DNA of 64,000 nt from Plutella xylostella (Eukaryota; Arthropoda; Insecta; Lepidoptera; Plutellidae), in contig NC_064002.1 in the NCBI RefSeq assembly GCF_932276165.1, forward strand, positions 5,270,001-5,334,000, given 5' to 3'. The notes under the pieces were generated by a model. It saw only the letters and a program-made list of their open reading frames with translations. It was not told the origin of the DNA and ran no database searches. How positions within the stretch are numbered: position 1 is the first letter of the stretch; the number at the start of each line of letters is the position of its first letter. Below are positions 20,330-32,500 of this stretch, piece by piece. The translations under genes and the position numbers were made by a program.

Positions 20330-20620
20330 TACGTTTATATGCTTGTTGGTATGTATGTTTGTCCACGCATATCTCCGAAACGATTGATCCGATTGTCACT
20401 ATTCTTTTTGAGGGTTCCGTACCTCAAAAGGAAAAAAAGGAACCCTTATAAGATCACACTTTGTTGTCACCACCTTTTTTCTCGGAAACGGGTAAAGATA
20501 TCAAGCTGATATTTCGTATAGATGTACATAATTATGATGAAATTAAAAGGAAAACTACCTCCGGTAATTAAGTATACTTGTACGGAACACTCAATGCGCG
20601 AGTCCAACTGGCTCAGTCGG
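20330..20620. repeat. Degenerate copy of the agggttccgta repeat
   Basis: agggttccgtacctcaaaag followed by ggaacccttataagatcac resembles the element at 3747-4331. The right end has acggaacactcaatgcgcga. It abuts the SINE head that begins near 20598. Confidence 0.5.
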
Positions 20621-20661
20621 GTAAGCGCCCGCTTCTCAAGCAAGAGATGCGGGTTCGAATC
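20598..20661 (+). mobile_element. tRNA-derived SINE head, split by insertion
   Basis: An A-box-like segment (actggctcagtcgggtaagc) and a B box (gcgggttcgaatc) stand in tRNA spacing. The SINE body resumes at 21821 (gttcgaatctcggcgctgac, then atgtaggtaacaatgag). The B-box bases gttcgaatc are duplicated on both sides of the 20662-21820 insertion. Confidence 0.65.
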
Positions 20662-21820
20662 GGGTAGCAATAAAACGAGTGACTGTAAATTACAGTTCTA
20701 AGTGTCAAAATTAATTAATTTGGGTTATAGAATTACTAAGTGAGCGACTGACTGCGAGTGACGAGAAATCAACAGAACAGCAACTTACAAACATTAATTT
20801 GAGTTACTTAAAATACAAAATGAGCAGCTTCATAATATTTGAGCGACCTAATATTTGTTTGAGTGTCAACGTTACGTCCTGCATTTTTTTCAATATTTGG
20901 CAAACGTATTTTTTATACTGAGCGGCATTTTATCTTAAATGAAGTGTTTCGAATACAAAAACCACTTTGAAAACAGAGCAGAGTAGAGTATAATGAGCTC
21001 ACATTAAAAAAATAAAAATAATATGAAATAACTACTTATTTGAAGAAACACTATTCTATTAGTTGAGAAATTTTATTATTGAAATATAAGAGTAATTAAA
21101 TAAAACAATGTACTCCGTAAAAATAAAGTAATATACATGCATTTATTTCAATCAAATGAACAAAAAATTTAATAAGACGCTTCAGTCAACTTAAAAAAAA
21201 ACTTCTTATTAAGACTACAACGATTCGTCGCCCCAACTCCATTCGAATTCACGCGCATTTAAAAATCTGTAGTTTTCATTAAAAAAGCGTATCAAAATAA
21301 AAAAACATAGGCCCTCAAATAGAAAATCAGTAACCAATAATCCATAGGATTTGAATGAAATTTGGTATACATATGGTCTAGACCCTGGGAAAGAACATAG
21401 GCTATTTTTTATCCCGGAATTCCCACCGGAAAACTTTTTAAGGCGAAGCGAAGCGCGCGGGAACAGCTTGTCATTAATAAAGCAGCATACAAAACTTTGC
21501 TCAAAGTGAACTTTTTAGTAGTTTGCTAAGTATAACCTCACTTTAGAAAAATCGAATCTATCTTAATATTGAAGTTGCCCTCTCTGTATTTCCAGTCGCT
21601 CACTTAGTAATTAAGTCGCTCGGATAAAATTTTAATATCTGAAATGGATTTATCACAATCCACTTTTTGTAAGCTCGTTCTGGTTTTTATTACAAATCAA
21701 TATTTGTCGTCAGTTTAGTTAATTTTTCGCTTACTCAAATTCATACCGCTCAAGTTATTAAAACAGTATGTCATCGTCAGTCGCAAAGTATTTTTTTGTT
21801 CGCTCGTTTTATAATTCCCC
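20662..21820. mobile_element. 1159-bp 'word-repeat' DNA element with 9-bp TSD
   Basis: Flanked by perfect 9-bp repeats GTTCGAATC (20653-20661 and 21821-21829). The ends are gggtagcaataaaacgag and ctcgttttataattcccc, an imperfect inverted pair sharing ataaaacgag and a GGG start. The left half contains many gagtgac/gagcgac words and the right half the inverse gtcgctc words. Nine-bp duplications are typical of Mutator-like elements. No transposase is encoded. Confidence 0.7.
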
Positions 21821-21960
21821 GTTCGAATCTCGGCGCTGACATGTAGGTAACAATGAGTTCTTTGAATTTAAGTACAATGTATATCATCGCTCTTACGGAG
21901 AAGGAAAACATCTGTGATGAAGATACTGATGATGATGATGATAATAGTGATGATTAGGTA
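21821..21960 (+). mobile_element. SINE tail segment after the insertion
   Basis: gttcgaatctcggcgctgac, then aatgagttctttgaatttaa and cttacggagaaggaaaacat, continue the SINE whose head is at 20598. It ends in a gatgatgatg microsatellite at about 21920-21955. Confidence 0.55.
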
Positions 21961-21974
21961 GAGATTTTAATAAA

Positions 21975-22062
21975 CAAATCCATCATCATCCATCCATCGT
22001 CATACCTATAGCAGTTCACTGCTGGACGTATTCCCTCCCAAAGCACGCCACTGGATTGGACA
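21975..22062 (-). mobile_element. RTE 3'-end fragment, inverted
   Basis: catcatcatccatccatcg, then gcagttcactgctggacg and ccaaagcacgccactgga, is the antisense of an RTE 3' end. It is joined head to head with the sense RTE fragment that follows. Confidence 0.6.
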
Positions 22063-22064
22063 GA

Positions 22065-22465
22065 CTCTGCAGCTGGGTAGAAACAACTTCCAATTAGAGG
22101 TCAATAGAAGAATACAGTTGGGCTGGGCAGCATTTGGCAAACTTCGTCAAGTCTTCTCGTCGCCCATACCACAAAGTCTCAAGACGAAAGTCTTTGATCA
22201 GTGTGTCCTACCGGTTATGACCTATGGGGCTAAAACGTGGACACTTACTGTGGGACTGGTTCACAAACTGAAGGTCACTCAGCGAGCTATGGAAAGAGCT
22301 ATGCTTGGAGCTATGCTTGAAAGATCGCATCCGGAACGAAGTAATCTGACAGGGAACTAAAGTCACCGACATAGCTCACCGAGTTAGTAAGCTTAAGTGG
22401 CAATGGGCTGGTCACATCTGTCGAAGAACCGATGACCGATGGGGTAAACGTGTTCTGCTGTCTTA
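22065..22465 (+). pseudogene. RTE reverse transcriptase fragment
   Basis: It encodes GWAAFGKLRQVFSSPIPQSL, then KTKVFDQCVLPVMTYGAKTW and HKLKVTQRAMERAMLG, clearly homologous to residues around 870-940 of the ORF at 8659. A frameshift follows after AMLGAMLERS, and it ends at gatgaccgatggggtaaacg. It is a different, older subfamily copy. Confidence 0.8.
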
Positions 22466-22980
22466 CTCCCAGCGATGAGTCGCTGACACAATTTCACCTG
22501 TATCGCTAATTTGGTACCACCACCGCACATTTTAGACTCACAGTTTGCTGTGACGACACGCAAGCCAGTCAGTGCACACAATACAATTTTATAGAGCGAC
22601 ATCTCTTTTTTTTACCTCTATTCAAATACGAACGCAACATCGCCCTGACATCGGCGCGCCTACCGTTTCAAAAATAATTACTAGTTGTTTTTAGATATAT
22701 TTTCTACGACAGCGATAATTATATAAGATAATTGAGATTATCTTTAATTGTATTTTTCACTGTTTGTAATATATTTAGGTAGGTACGGTAATTATTTCTC
22801 ACCGTAGGTAAATCCCCTTTTAATTTGGAGCGCCGCACTTAATAAAATGGATACAGGGACTAAAAAAAATAAATTATAGTCTCAGATGTCCAGACTCGTA
22901 TTGAAAAAGTGCCCAGCCCAAAAAGGTTTGTGATCTCTGATTTGTCTAAAATTGATAACTGTCAGAATTCCGTAAGATTA
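22466..22980. other. No gene or recognised repeat
   Basis: Mixed AT-rich intergenic DNA between the RTE fragment and the 9-bp-TSD element. I see no coding exon, RNA gene or clear repeat end. Confidence 0.4.
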
Positions 22981-22989
22981 CTAATAACA

Positions 22990-23746
22990 GGGTTCCGCTC
23001 ATCTGGCATAATCTTTATTGACCAAAACTCATTTCGCATAACTTGTATAGTCTAAACTTTTTTGGCCGAACCATCACTTTGCCAAGACTTATGTGGCATA
23101 AGGCTCGTTTCGTCTAAAACTCTTTAGGCACAATCTTTAAACACCTAAGTTTCGTTTGCTCAAATTTATGTTCGTCTATACCTATGTATAATCTTGTTTC
23201 TCCTAATGTTATCTTAATAAATAATATATTAAGTATGTAGTAAATGTACAAATTGTGGTATTTTTCTCCTACATCCCGAAAATCACGATATTGTATGATC
23301 AAAAAATCGAAAGTTAACGACCAATATAATTATTACAAACCCCATGAGATCGAAACCTAAAAATAGGTGCGACGACGACCAAAGCGAGGAGGAGCGTGTT
23401 AGGTGCACATGTTCATCAAAACCAAAGCGGAGCGCAGCGAAGCGGAGCGGAGCGTTTTCCAAACAGCGGAAACAATACAAGGCACCAGTTTGCGCTATGT
23501 AGGGAGACGCTCCGTCAAAGTTAAAGCCAAACGAATATTATTACTTTGTATAAACCTATGCCATAGCATTATTAGGCTATTCAAGATTTGGCCATACCAT
23601 TATTAGGCTAAACAATGTTATGCGAAATAACTTTTTACTGAACGAGATTTATGCCATACGATTTTCGGCGTAACGAGACTTTGACCAAACGTTACTATGC
23701 AATACGAGATTAGGCAAAAAAAACTTATGCCAAAAAAGGTAGAACC
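22990..23746. mobile_element. 757-bp 'word-repeat' DNA element, copy 1, 9-bp TSD
   Basis: Perfect 9-bp flanks CTAATAACA lie at 22981-22989 and 23747-23755. It starts gggttccgctcatctggcat and ends atgccaaaaaaggtagaacc. The left half is filled with ggcataa/gcataa words and the right half with the inverse ttatgcc/tatgcg. A second near-identical copy with its own 9-bp flanks lies at 36635-37390. Non-autonomous; the duplication length suggests Mutator-like mobilisation. Confidence 0.85.
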
Positions 23747-23987
23747 CTAATAACAGTGTAGATAGCGAGATTTTTCTGAAGCTTCATGCAACGTGAGTGC
23801 ACATACATGAAATAGGGCCTAGGGCTCGCCACGATTGACGTAGGTACCTTACACATAATAATATACGTCCAGCACACCAATCACTCACAAATCGACACTC
23901 CTAGTAAAATAACTGTAGACTTAAGACTTGTTAAGAACAAGTGCATAACACAAAAATAATAAAGAAAAGACATAAGTACTTACTTAC

Positions 23988-24047
23988 CTTAGATTCCGTG
24001 AGCAGGCCAATATGTAGGTTGTCCCCGATCAGGAAATCCACTTGCAT
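23988..24047 (-). CDS. Possible short coding exon of unknown gene
   Basis: On the minus strand, ATG at 24047 opens MQVDFLIGDNLHIGLLTESK and runs straight into a consensus donor (AAG|gtaagt). The frame is also open upstream to a TAG just before LIVNLWNV. I do not recognise the peptide and found no partner exon. It may be chance or a small unannotated transcript. Confidence 0.2.
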
Positions 24048-24249
24048 CACGTTCCACAAGTTCACAATTAACTATGTTCGATTTAAAGATGATACACAAA
24101 TAAGCTTCCTGCAGGCAGGTGGTGGTATTTATGCTAAACAACAATGGATCCCGAAAATTTTACTTCATGCACCATGCGAACGACACGCGCAAGCAAACAT
24201 GGTGGAATGAAAATTCTCTCATAATAAAACTGAACTAGATACCCAACAA

Positions 24250-26466
24250 AATTAGATAAATTATAATTTCAATATACCCACTAATTTATAATAAAAAAAA
24301 AATTGTACTTGAATGATACTTTACTTGAGTCTAACCTAAGGAGGACTAATAAAATGATACAACTATATTCAATTAACAATGTTTATATTTATTTTGAGGT
24401 TAATATTATGAGAGCCATGAACTGGCATTAGGGACTTTCAGGAAGAAGCACTAAAAGTTTTCTAAAACATTATCAACATTGTCAGTTAACATATATTTTA
24501 TGTTACAATTTAAAAGAAACCGATACATACGTAGTTTTACAAGTAGGTACATAATCAAGTTAACGTGAATTTGTGCACTATATTATTAATTCTAGAAATA
24601 TAAAAAGTCATGTGTACTTACAGTGCATTCGAAGTGTCGGTACATCATGATTTACAACTAGGTTGGGGATGGAGCAGGAGGGTCACTGTAGCTGAACTAA
24701 CCACGACTCTATCAGCATCTCGTTGTATTAAACGTAGGTTTTTTGTCAAGCTGAAGTGACCCTCCAAGCAACGCTTACACTACGTGAGTCGCCGGGGCCG
24801 CCACGGCCGCCCCCGACCCCGCACCAACTTCGCAACAATACACCTCCATATTCCGCATGGTAGTCATGGGAGATACTTACAAAATATATTGGCAACAATT
24901 CTTTGTGGGAAGCGGTTACAATGCATGTTCAATATACAACAAATTCAGTGTTAACAACTTCTCTACATGTTTATAATTCAATATACTTAAATTAAAGCTT
25001 GCCACTTATTTACAATAGGAAGTTGATAGAAAACAATTGTATAGAAAAATACGATTTGACGACTTTTTTCAATAAAATAAAATTAACGACAGTGAATGAT
25101 TTTCATCCGCGATACATTTCTCTCATTCAATAGCTAGACCGACGTCGTCGTAATTCAATGTTGTTATTTGTCATGTACATTCAGTATAAAAATATTGACC
25201 TTACAAATAAAACAAGCACAAAATTATTCCACCATCTGATATTGCTAGTAGAGATACCTAAATTTTTGGAACAACTAAATTGCATTGATGCTATTCGAGT
25301 CGATAAAATAGATTGACTGATAGAAAAATAAACAGCATTTTCATCTAAACTAAGACATTAATGTTTTATCATAAAAATATACTCTTAGGGTTACATCATA
25401 ACATTATGAAATAAAGTAGCGACTAGCTGAGGTGTCCGTTCAGCAAAACGCCGAAGCAATGGCTTCACTTTATCAATTTACATATATATTCTGTTATACT
25501 ATAAATGTATGATGATAATATTGTCACTCACTCATTCGCACACAACATTTGTAAAGAATATCAGTTAACAATAATGGAAGAGTTCTAGAAGCCCTGTTCA
25601 CAAATAAATAATACACCGTGTATTTGTATTATATACTTTACTCTATAAGTGGCGGTGCCCAGATGTAAATAATGTGTAATGTATTTATGTAAATATGTAG
25701 TTATATCTGTACCACAGTATTGTTAACATGTAGAGCCATTGTGCAAGGCACAGAGACGTAGCTATGAATTGTGTCTAATTTGTACTATTTTCATGATCTG
25801 GACACGTAAACCAAACTGTATATAAATGTATTTAAAATTCCCCTCATAGAGGAGATATACGATCTTATTATATTCTCATTTCAATTAACGAAACACAATT
25901 TAACATAAATGGAAGATAGAAGTATGTACGGGAATGCATTTTAAGTTTTGTATCTTACACCGCATGGTATACCATTATCAAAACTTATAAAACATACATA
26001 ATATATCATAAAGTTTATCTCATTCATATCTATTAATGTTCACTTATACCTACAACGTTATAACCTTAGGGTTTGTGGCACTAAACAGATTAACTCCGAA
26101 CATCGTACGTGCGCCTCTACGTAACTAACTATAACCTACATAATATTTCATACGAATACAAAAGAGTTCGCAGCGTGTGTGAATGATTATACATTTTATT
26201 AACGTGCTAAGAAACAAACATTACTAGGTAAATACAAAAGTGTTTAGTCTAATAATTGCTGGCGGCCGCCCGCGCCGCTCGGCCTATAAGCAACTTTCAT
26301 TTGTACTGTGACATTAAACCGCGAATTTCATCCTGAATTTTATCCATCTCTACTTCGAATTTCAACTACAGGGTGACCAACACCGCGTCTATCCGTCTTG
26401 CATCTCACTCTGGTCCTCCGGTAGCGGGAGGCTGGTGGGTCGGTCGGGCGGCGGCGTGAAGAACTG
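24250..26466 (-). other. Mkp3: Mkp3 3' UTR / downstream region
   Basis: AT-rich, repeat-poor sequence follows the Mkp3 stop. Minus-strand AATAAA signals are seen at 26195-26200 (a short UTR of about 270 nt) and 24388-24393 (a UTR of about 2.1 kb). The lack of transposons over 2 kb in a repeat-dense region fits a long UTR. A GC-rich patch at 24780-24835 stands out. Confidence 0.4.
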
Positions 26467-26598
26467 TCATTGCGGCGTGGCGCGCGCGGCGCTCCAGCGG
26501 TCGAACTCGATGCCGGAGTCGGGGGACACGCCCGCCGGCGCCGCGCAGCCGCAGCCCGCCGCCGCCGCCGACTCACGCACGCCCAGCTCCTCCAACAC
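26467..26598 (-). CDS. Mkp3: Mkp3 exon 6 (terminal coding)
   Basis: The minus-strand acceptor is cctttgtttccag at 26599. It encodes VLEELGVRESAAAAGCGCAA, then PAGVSPDSGIEFDRWSAARA and TPQ, stopping at TGA 26469-26467. The SPDSGIEFDRW block is the conserved Mkp3 tail. Confidence 0.88.
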   Translation of the reverse strand: MLEELGVRESAAAAGCGCAAPAGVSPDSGIEFDRWSAARATPQ

Positions 26599-29500
26599 CT
26601 GGAAACAAAGGAAACTAACGTTAGTTATGCTGTTGAAAAGGAGAAGTAGGCGTCAAGTAAGCGATAGCGGTAAGAAAGGAAGAGTTGCAGGAGTATCACT
26701 GTATATTTGCGATTTCGATTCAACAAAAATGTAGCGTTACCAAGATGTCAAATTCATATAAGTTATACTTTGAACAGCATAACATAGCTTTCATAGATAA
26801 TGAATTGATTCTAGTTTAGGGACCCGGGTGAATAATTTTAACCGTGCTGATAATGATAATATAACTGACTAAAAAATAAGATTAAGGCAGATGTTTCTGA
26901 TAGACAATATTTTTTATTTGCTTTCTAGCAATGTTTTTGATGTAAAATTTAGATTTATTTATAAACTGTTTTATAGTATGCAGTGTGGGCCAAATGTGAC
27001 ATACCGATGACCTTGTGTCTAGAACATTATTCACACATTTGAATCGCAGTCGCTATCAATAAACTACAACTTTTTATGGGATCCATTCAATAGCTACATT
27101 ATTGCAGTGCCATTCGCCGCGCATAATAACGTAACATATTTGATTAAAGACATCTGATATAGCATGTTACGTGATTGTACTACCTGAATAGTGTGTACTT
27201 ACTTCGTTATGATACTGATGTTCATTACAGTGCATATTAATTGTATTATGTGGAATGGCTTATCATTAAAATACCTACCTACTTGCTAATACCAAAAAAA
27301 GCAATGCAATATCACCAGTTCCAATAACATGCTTCTTGTATTAAATAATCACAATCTGTCGGATTCTATGAATTAAATAATCCGTTATTACATGAAGTTA
27401 TAGGAATTTGTCATAAGCGCTTAACACAAAGCGACGTGCGACGACGTCTCTCTTCTACTCACAGGTACTTCTACTCACTAGTCGATTCGTAGTTTTGTGG
27501 GGGCCCTAATTACCGGGAAACACGAGGCTAGTTTTTCAAGATAGTTTAGCAAGCTAGTGTTAGAAAGCTAGCAAGCTAGTTCTGCTACTTAGCTGAACTG
27601 AAGATAGTTTTGTCAACACAAAGCCATTGCTAGCTTACACTAGCTTGCTATCCTAGCTTGAAAAACTAGCCTCGTGCATCCCACGCATAAGACAGCATAC
27701 AAAGCGACAGAAACAAGACAGCGACAGTTAGCGGGCACGTGACAGTCTCAGACCTTACTCAGGGAGGCGGCGTGCTCGTGCAGCCCGAGGTCGCGCTCGA
27801 ACGAGTGCAGCTGCCGCATGAAGTGGAAGTTGGGCGCGATGTCCGTCTTGCGCGAGCGGACCAGCTCGAAGGCGTCTCGGAGACACAGCCGGTGCCGCTG
27901 CATGAGGTAGGCCAGAGTGACGGTCACGGAGCGGGACACGCCCGCCACGCAGTGGACCAGCACGCCGCATTGGGCTGACATCGCTTCCTCTGTAATATGG
28001 GAGGGTTTTAGGTTAGATAGGGTTGTTGTAATCTATGTGGTGTGTTGTAGCATGAAGGCGATTTTTTTTTACAACAAATAATCATCCACTACGAGACACA
28101 CGCCTCCTCTTAGGGACGCCTAAAACACACTGGCTTCGGCTTTCGTACGCCACGACCGGTTACGTGTCGAAAGTCATCATCCAGAGGGCCGGAGGGCTTC
28201 CCAGTCGTCCCACGCTACGCTTGCCTGACAGAGTACCAAGCGGTCATAGACCAGTTGGCCGTCCCAAATGCCGCTAGAGATGAAGTCAGCAAAGACCTGC
28301 GCGAACTACAGGCAGGCTGGAGAGCTATCGCGCAAGAGAGAGAAAGAGTGGCGACTTCTTGTGTCTGAGGTCAAGGACTTGGCCTGACCTTGACCTTGAT
28401 TGGGGTCGCAGTGCTAGTGGATAAAGTTGGTAAACTTACCAATAAACCGTATGGCCTGCGGGAAGTGCACGGCGAGGTTCTGGCTCCAGTGGTCGGCGAT
28501 GGGGATCTTGAGGTAGCTGATGCCGCCGCCCGCCGCCTCGAACGTGTTGGGCAGGTCCGGGGTCACGTTCAGCACGTACTGTGGACCGGAATACAACGAT
28601 CAGTCACTTGTATCATGGAAGACTTGTTTGGTAATGATGCAATACCGTGCATCGCGGTTTTTGATTGTCGCGCTCGGTATACGTGCTCAATGCTATAGAC
28701 CAGTGTAGACGAATAGTTTTCCAATGTACAGTTTTCTATGAATCTATAATTAGCACTACTGATGGGTATAAACCTCCCCTACAAGCCAAACTTGACGGTA
28801 CATAGCCAGAATCATTATCCAGTTTTGCAATAGACATATAGACATGCATTACTTGAGGACTAACATATATTATTATAAGTGCAACTGCTATGGGCGGCCC
28901 CTTTAATGTAATGATAAAGTAAATCGGTTGAGTGACTGATAAGAACGTACCAATTATACGGAAGATAATGTATTAATGCTTGCAGAAGGCCTCGTACGTT
29001 CTATCTACCGATTACCGCATTTCCGCTATTGACTCTGTGTCACCCGATTCGATGGAACATTATCCGCTAGCCCAATGGTCGAAAGGTCCGACGATCTACT
29101 CGTATGTCAGGTCCCAATGAGTGGATGCTGAGGAGAAATATCCACCACCGCCGCCCAAGCTGCTAGAAATGTAACAAGAACCGTAAGTTATGGCTTCGAA
29201 AGATGAAATTGTTAAGTTATTATATCTGAATCAAACATGTAATAAATAATCTCTTACCTCCATCGCCATCGTGAAAAATTTATTATTTATTTATTACATA
29301 AACCGTGCATTGATTTCTTGGGACCGAATGTTTGGCACTCATCCATTACTCTTTCATAGGTTCTATAATATATCTCTACGTTTAATAAACGATACTCCTG
29401 AATGTTTAACTATTGGCCAGTTTATCCTGTACACTGATGCATGTTTAGAAAAAACATATTAAGTTCAAAATGTTAAGCTACCTAGTCGAAAAACTAATCC

Positions 29501-32500
29501 AGTTTGGTCCAGCGGGCCTATCACGGGCTAACGTGTCAATTCGATACTATTTTCGATACTACACAAACATATGGAAAAAGAACAGCGCCAACCTAGTCAC
29601 TTTTGGAACTAATACATTTGCCTTACATTTTGACAGTGACAGTTTGACGATACGCAACGTAACCGGGTTCGAAAATCTTATAATCGCTCTACAGTTACTT
29701 CCCTAATGTCATCGGACCAACGGGTCAGTGTGGTCAGTGGTCAACCTACCGAGCGTCGCCCTTCTTTTGTTTAAAGCATATAGCTCACCTTGATGTTGTG
29801 CCGCTGCAGCGAGTCCTCGTCCTCGCTGTTGCCGGAGTTGCCGAGGAACAGGTTGGGCAGGATCTCCACGGGGAAGTCCTGCGGGGCGTGGGCGTGCGCG
29901 TCCTCGCACTCGGAGGATGAGCCCGACGACAGCGCGTCGTCGCAGCCCGAGCCGGATATGCGCAGCGAGCTGGAAGCGGGAGAGAGGAGATTAAGACTGA
30001 TATACCTTAATAAAATTGTAAAGTACCTAAGCCGGAAAGGGGTGAGTCAGAGGGTCAACCTCAAATCATAACTACCATAGGCATAGCATAGTATATGTAC
30101 AATAGTGAAGTATCAACTGTTTCTTAAATGCATCCGGCGCACCCTGGAAAGACAGCGAATGACGCTAATCTGAATGGCTAATAATCTGTTGCGGCGGTGA
30201 CAAAGCCTGCACAATCAAAGAAGAGCATGCAGCTATATAACCGCTTATATATTGGCTATGTTACTCTTGATGGAGACATGGCTTTTTGTGTGGAAAATTA
30301 CGGGCTGATGATGATGTTTACTAGCCATGCTACACAGAGTGATGAGTTAATTAGTCACCTAGTAGTTCATAAATAAATGATAACTACATTTTCGCGGCCC
30401 TTTGATATGTTACAAGTTTACAACACATTTCATCATAAGTTGACAATTGGACATAGGGTATCTAGATAAAGTATTAGAGCATTGCGCTATTCCTGATATC
30501 ATACTTAACTAGTTCCCGTTATCGGTGCTGTGATATAAATATTATCCGATTGTGCGCTCGCCCGTACATGCAACCAAGGAAATTCATTTAACGCATCGTT
30601 TTGGCCGCAAATCTAAACTAAAAAGCATTTTTCATCTATGATCAAGCATAGCTGAATCATGGTTATTAATTTATTACCCGCTGTTATGGCTGTTATGATT
30701 GGTGATGTCGTTATTTGGGTCACATCATATCAAGTGGATGTCATTCATAATTAATGATCTAACAATTTAACCAAACCGATCATTGGATTTACTTAGCAAT
30801 ATTGTTATTGTTTACATGCCCTGTTTGTTTGTCGTATAGTAAGTCGTTGAGGAAGCCGATTAAGCCGTTCGATACCATTGAATGAAAGCGATAAAGGGGA
30901 AAAGTCATAACAGATTCAATTACCGGGGCGTTAATGAGTGTTATGTAAGACGAGGCAGCGAGGCAGGCGGCGGTCGCGCGAGCCGCGGCCGCCCCCGTGG
31001 ATCGATCGCGCCCACCCTGCTCCATTCACCTGCCCCCGCTCAATGGCCCTCGCCCACGCGCGTCCTTCGCCCCCCGTGCATCCCGGGCGGGGGCTCACGC
31101 GACATTTTCAAATTCCTCCGCCCCCCCCCCCCCCCCCCGCGCCCCTTCCGCGCCGCCTGTCATTCAGATGTTTCCTTTGCAATAAACCCGAGGCGTGGGA
31201 TCGCGAAATCTTGATAGCTTTGGTTCTGACCGCCCACGCACTCAATAAACGCACGGATGCTCGAGTTTTATTCGGTGTGATGTCAGAGAGGTTAAATTGT
31301 GTAATTTATTTAAAAATTATCCGCCTCTGTATTGTTTAAAACGTTGATTAAAGGCTTCATTCATGTTCGCAATTCAACGTTCATCTCGACTCGTCGTGCA
31401 TCACATAATTATAAAACTACTAATACTACACTAACAAGTCCTATTATACAAGTAGGTATTGTGTGTCAGATCTAGTTTTTAATTTCCCGCAATTTTACCG
31501 GCATCAGCCGGTTTGGATCATGTCAGACGGAGCCTATAAAGTAGTGAGTATCGTACGAACAATGCCTAGTTAATGAGCCGTTTTCCTTGACAGCTGTCAG
31601 TTGAGCTTTTGGGTAAGCCGATAGATGGCGTGAAAACGCAGTGTACCAACTGTCAAAAATTACATAGAGAGCAAAGAGTACTAAACTCAGAATAAGAACT
31701 CACTAGTTGTGATTAAATGTCGGGTGGTAGCGCGAGCCATCCTTCCGAGGCTCAGACTGCATGTGGCTTGGGATAGTGCTAAGTATTCTGTGAATAGTTC
31801 TATCCGCGCCGTCACGTAGTGTTCTTTTCTCTATGCGCGCCGTTTGAACGGGTGCTGCGTGCGAGAACTGATTTTCTATTTTTATTTATTGTATGATAAG
31901 ATCCCAAAGAAATACTTACAAGACAAGATGAGAATGTGTGCCGTCGCAACTTGTAAAAATAAAGGACATCATAAATTTCCAAATGATGAAAGCCAGGCGC
32001 AACAATGGATTAAGGCGACTCGGATAAATGTGCGAAAAATTTATTGGAAACTGCGAAAACATTCATGGTTGTGTTCGGATCATTTCATACCAAGTGATTT
32101 TCATTCACGTAAGTAAGTTAAATCATTCGCGGTAATGTAAGTAAGTAATATAAGGTAAGAGTCACTATCTCAAGTGCACTAACTCTACAGTATCAAGGGA
32201 GGAGGAGCAGATAGCTCAACTACAACTCAATTAATACAGGAGAAACACAAGGAAACTGAGAAAACTTGAAAAGAACGGCTGTACGCACAATCGCACTGAA
32301 CGCTGAAGCAACAGTGACATCGACATCATAGAGAAAATAATACTACAATTCTACCTACCTACGTCACTTTCACATTTCGTTAGCCTCACAGAATAACATA
32401 TTGTGATCTGAGTGTGTTCTGAGGGTTTGAAAGTTGGTACAACCCCAGACAACGCCATCTATTTCTCCAAAAAGGAACTTTTTTTTTTTTTAACAAACGC

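Noticed and set aside
26340..26734. ORFs on both strands around the last Mkp3 exon
   Set aside because: GC-rich shadows; the true exon is in another frame with the SPDSGIEFDRW tail.
27754..27760. Donor ctga|gtaagg for Mkp3 exon 5
   Set aside because: Better consensus, but it shifts the frame and gives a stop in exon 6 before the conserved tail.
30882..31339. Pro/Arg-rich ORFs in the CpG island
   Set aside because: Open only because of C-rich composition; three overlapping frames are equally open.
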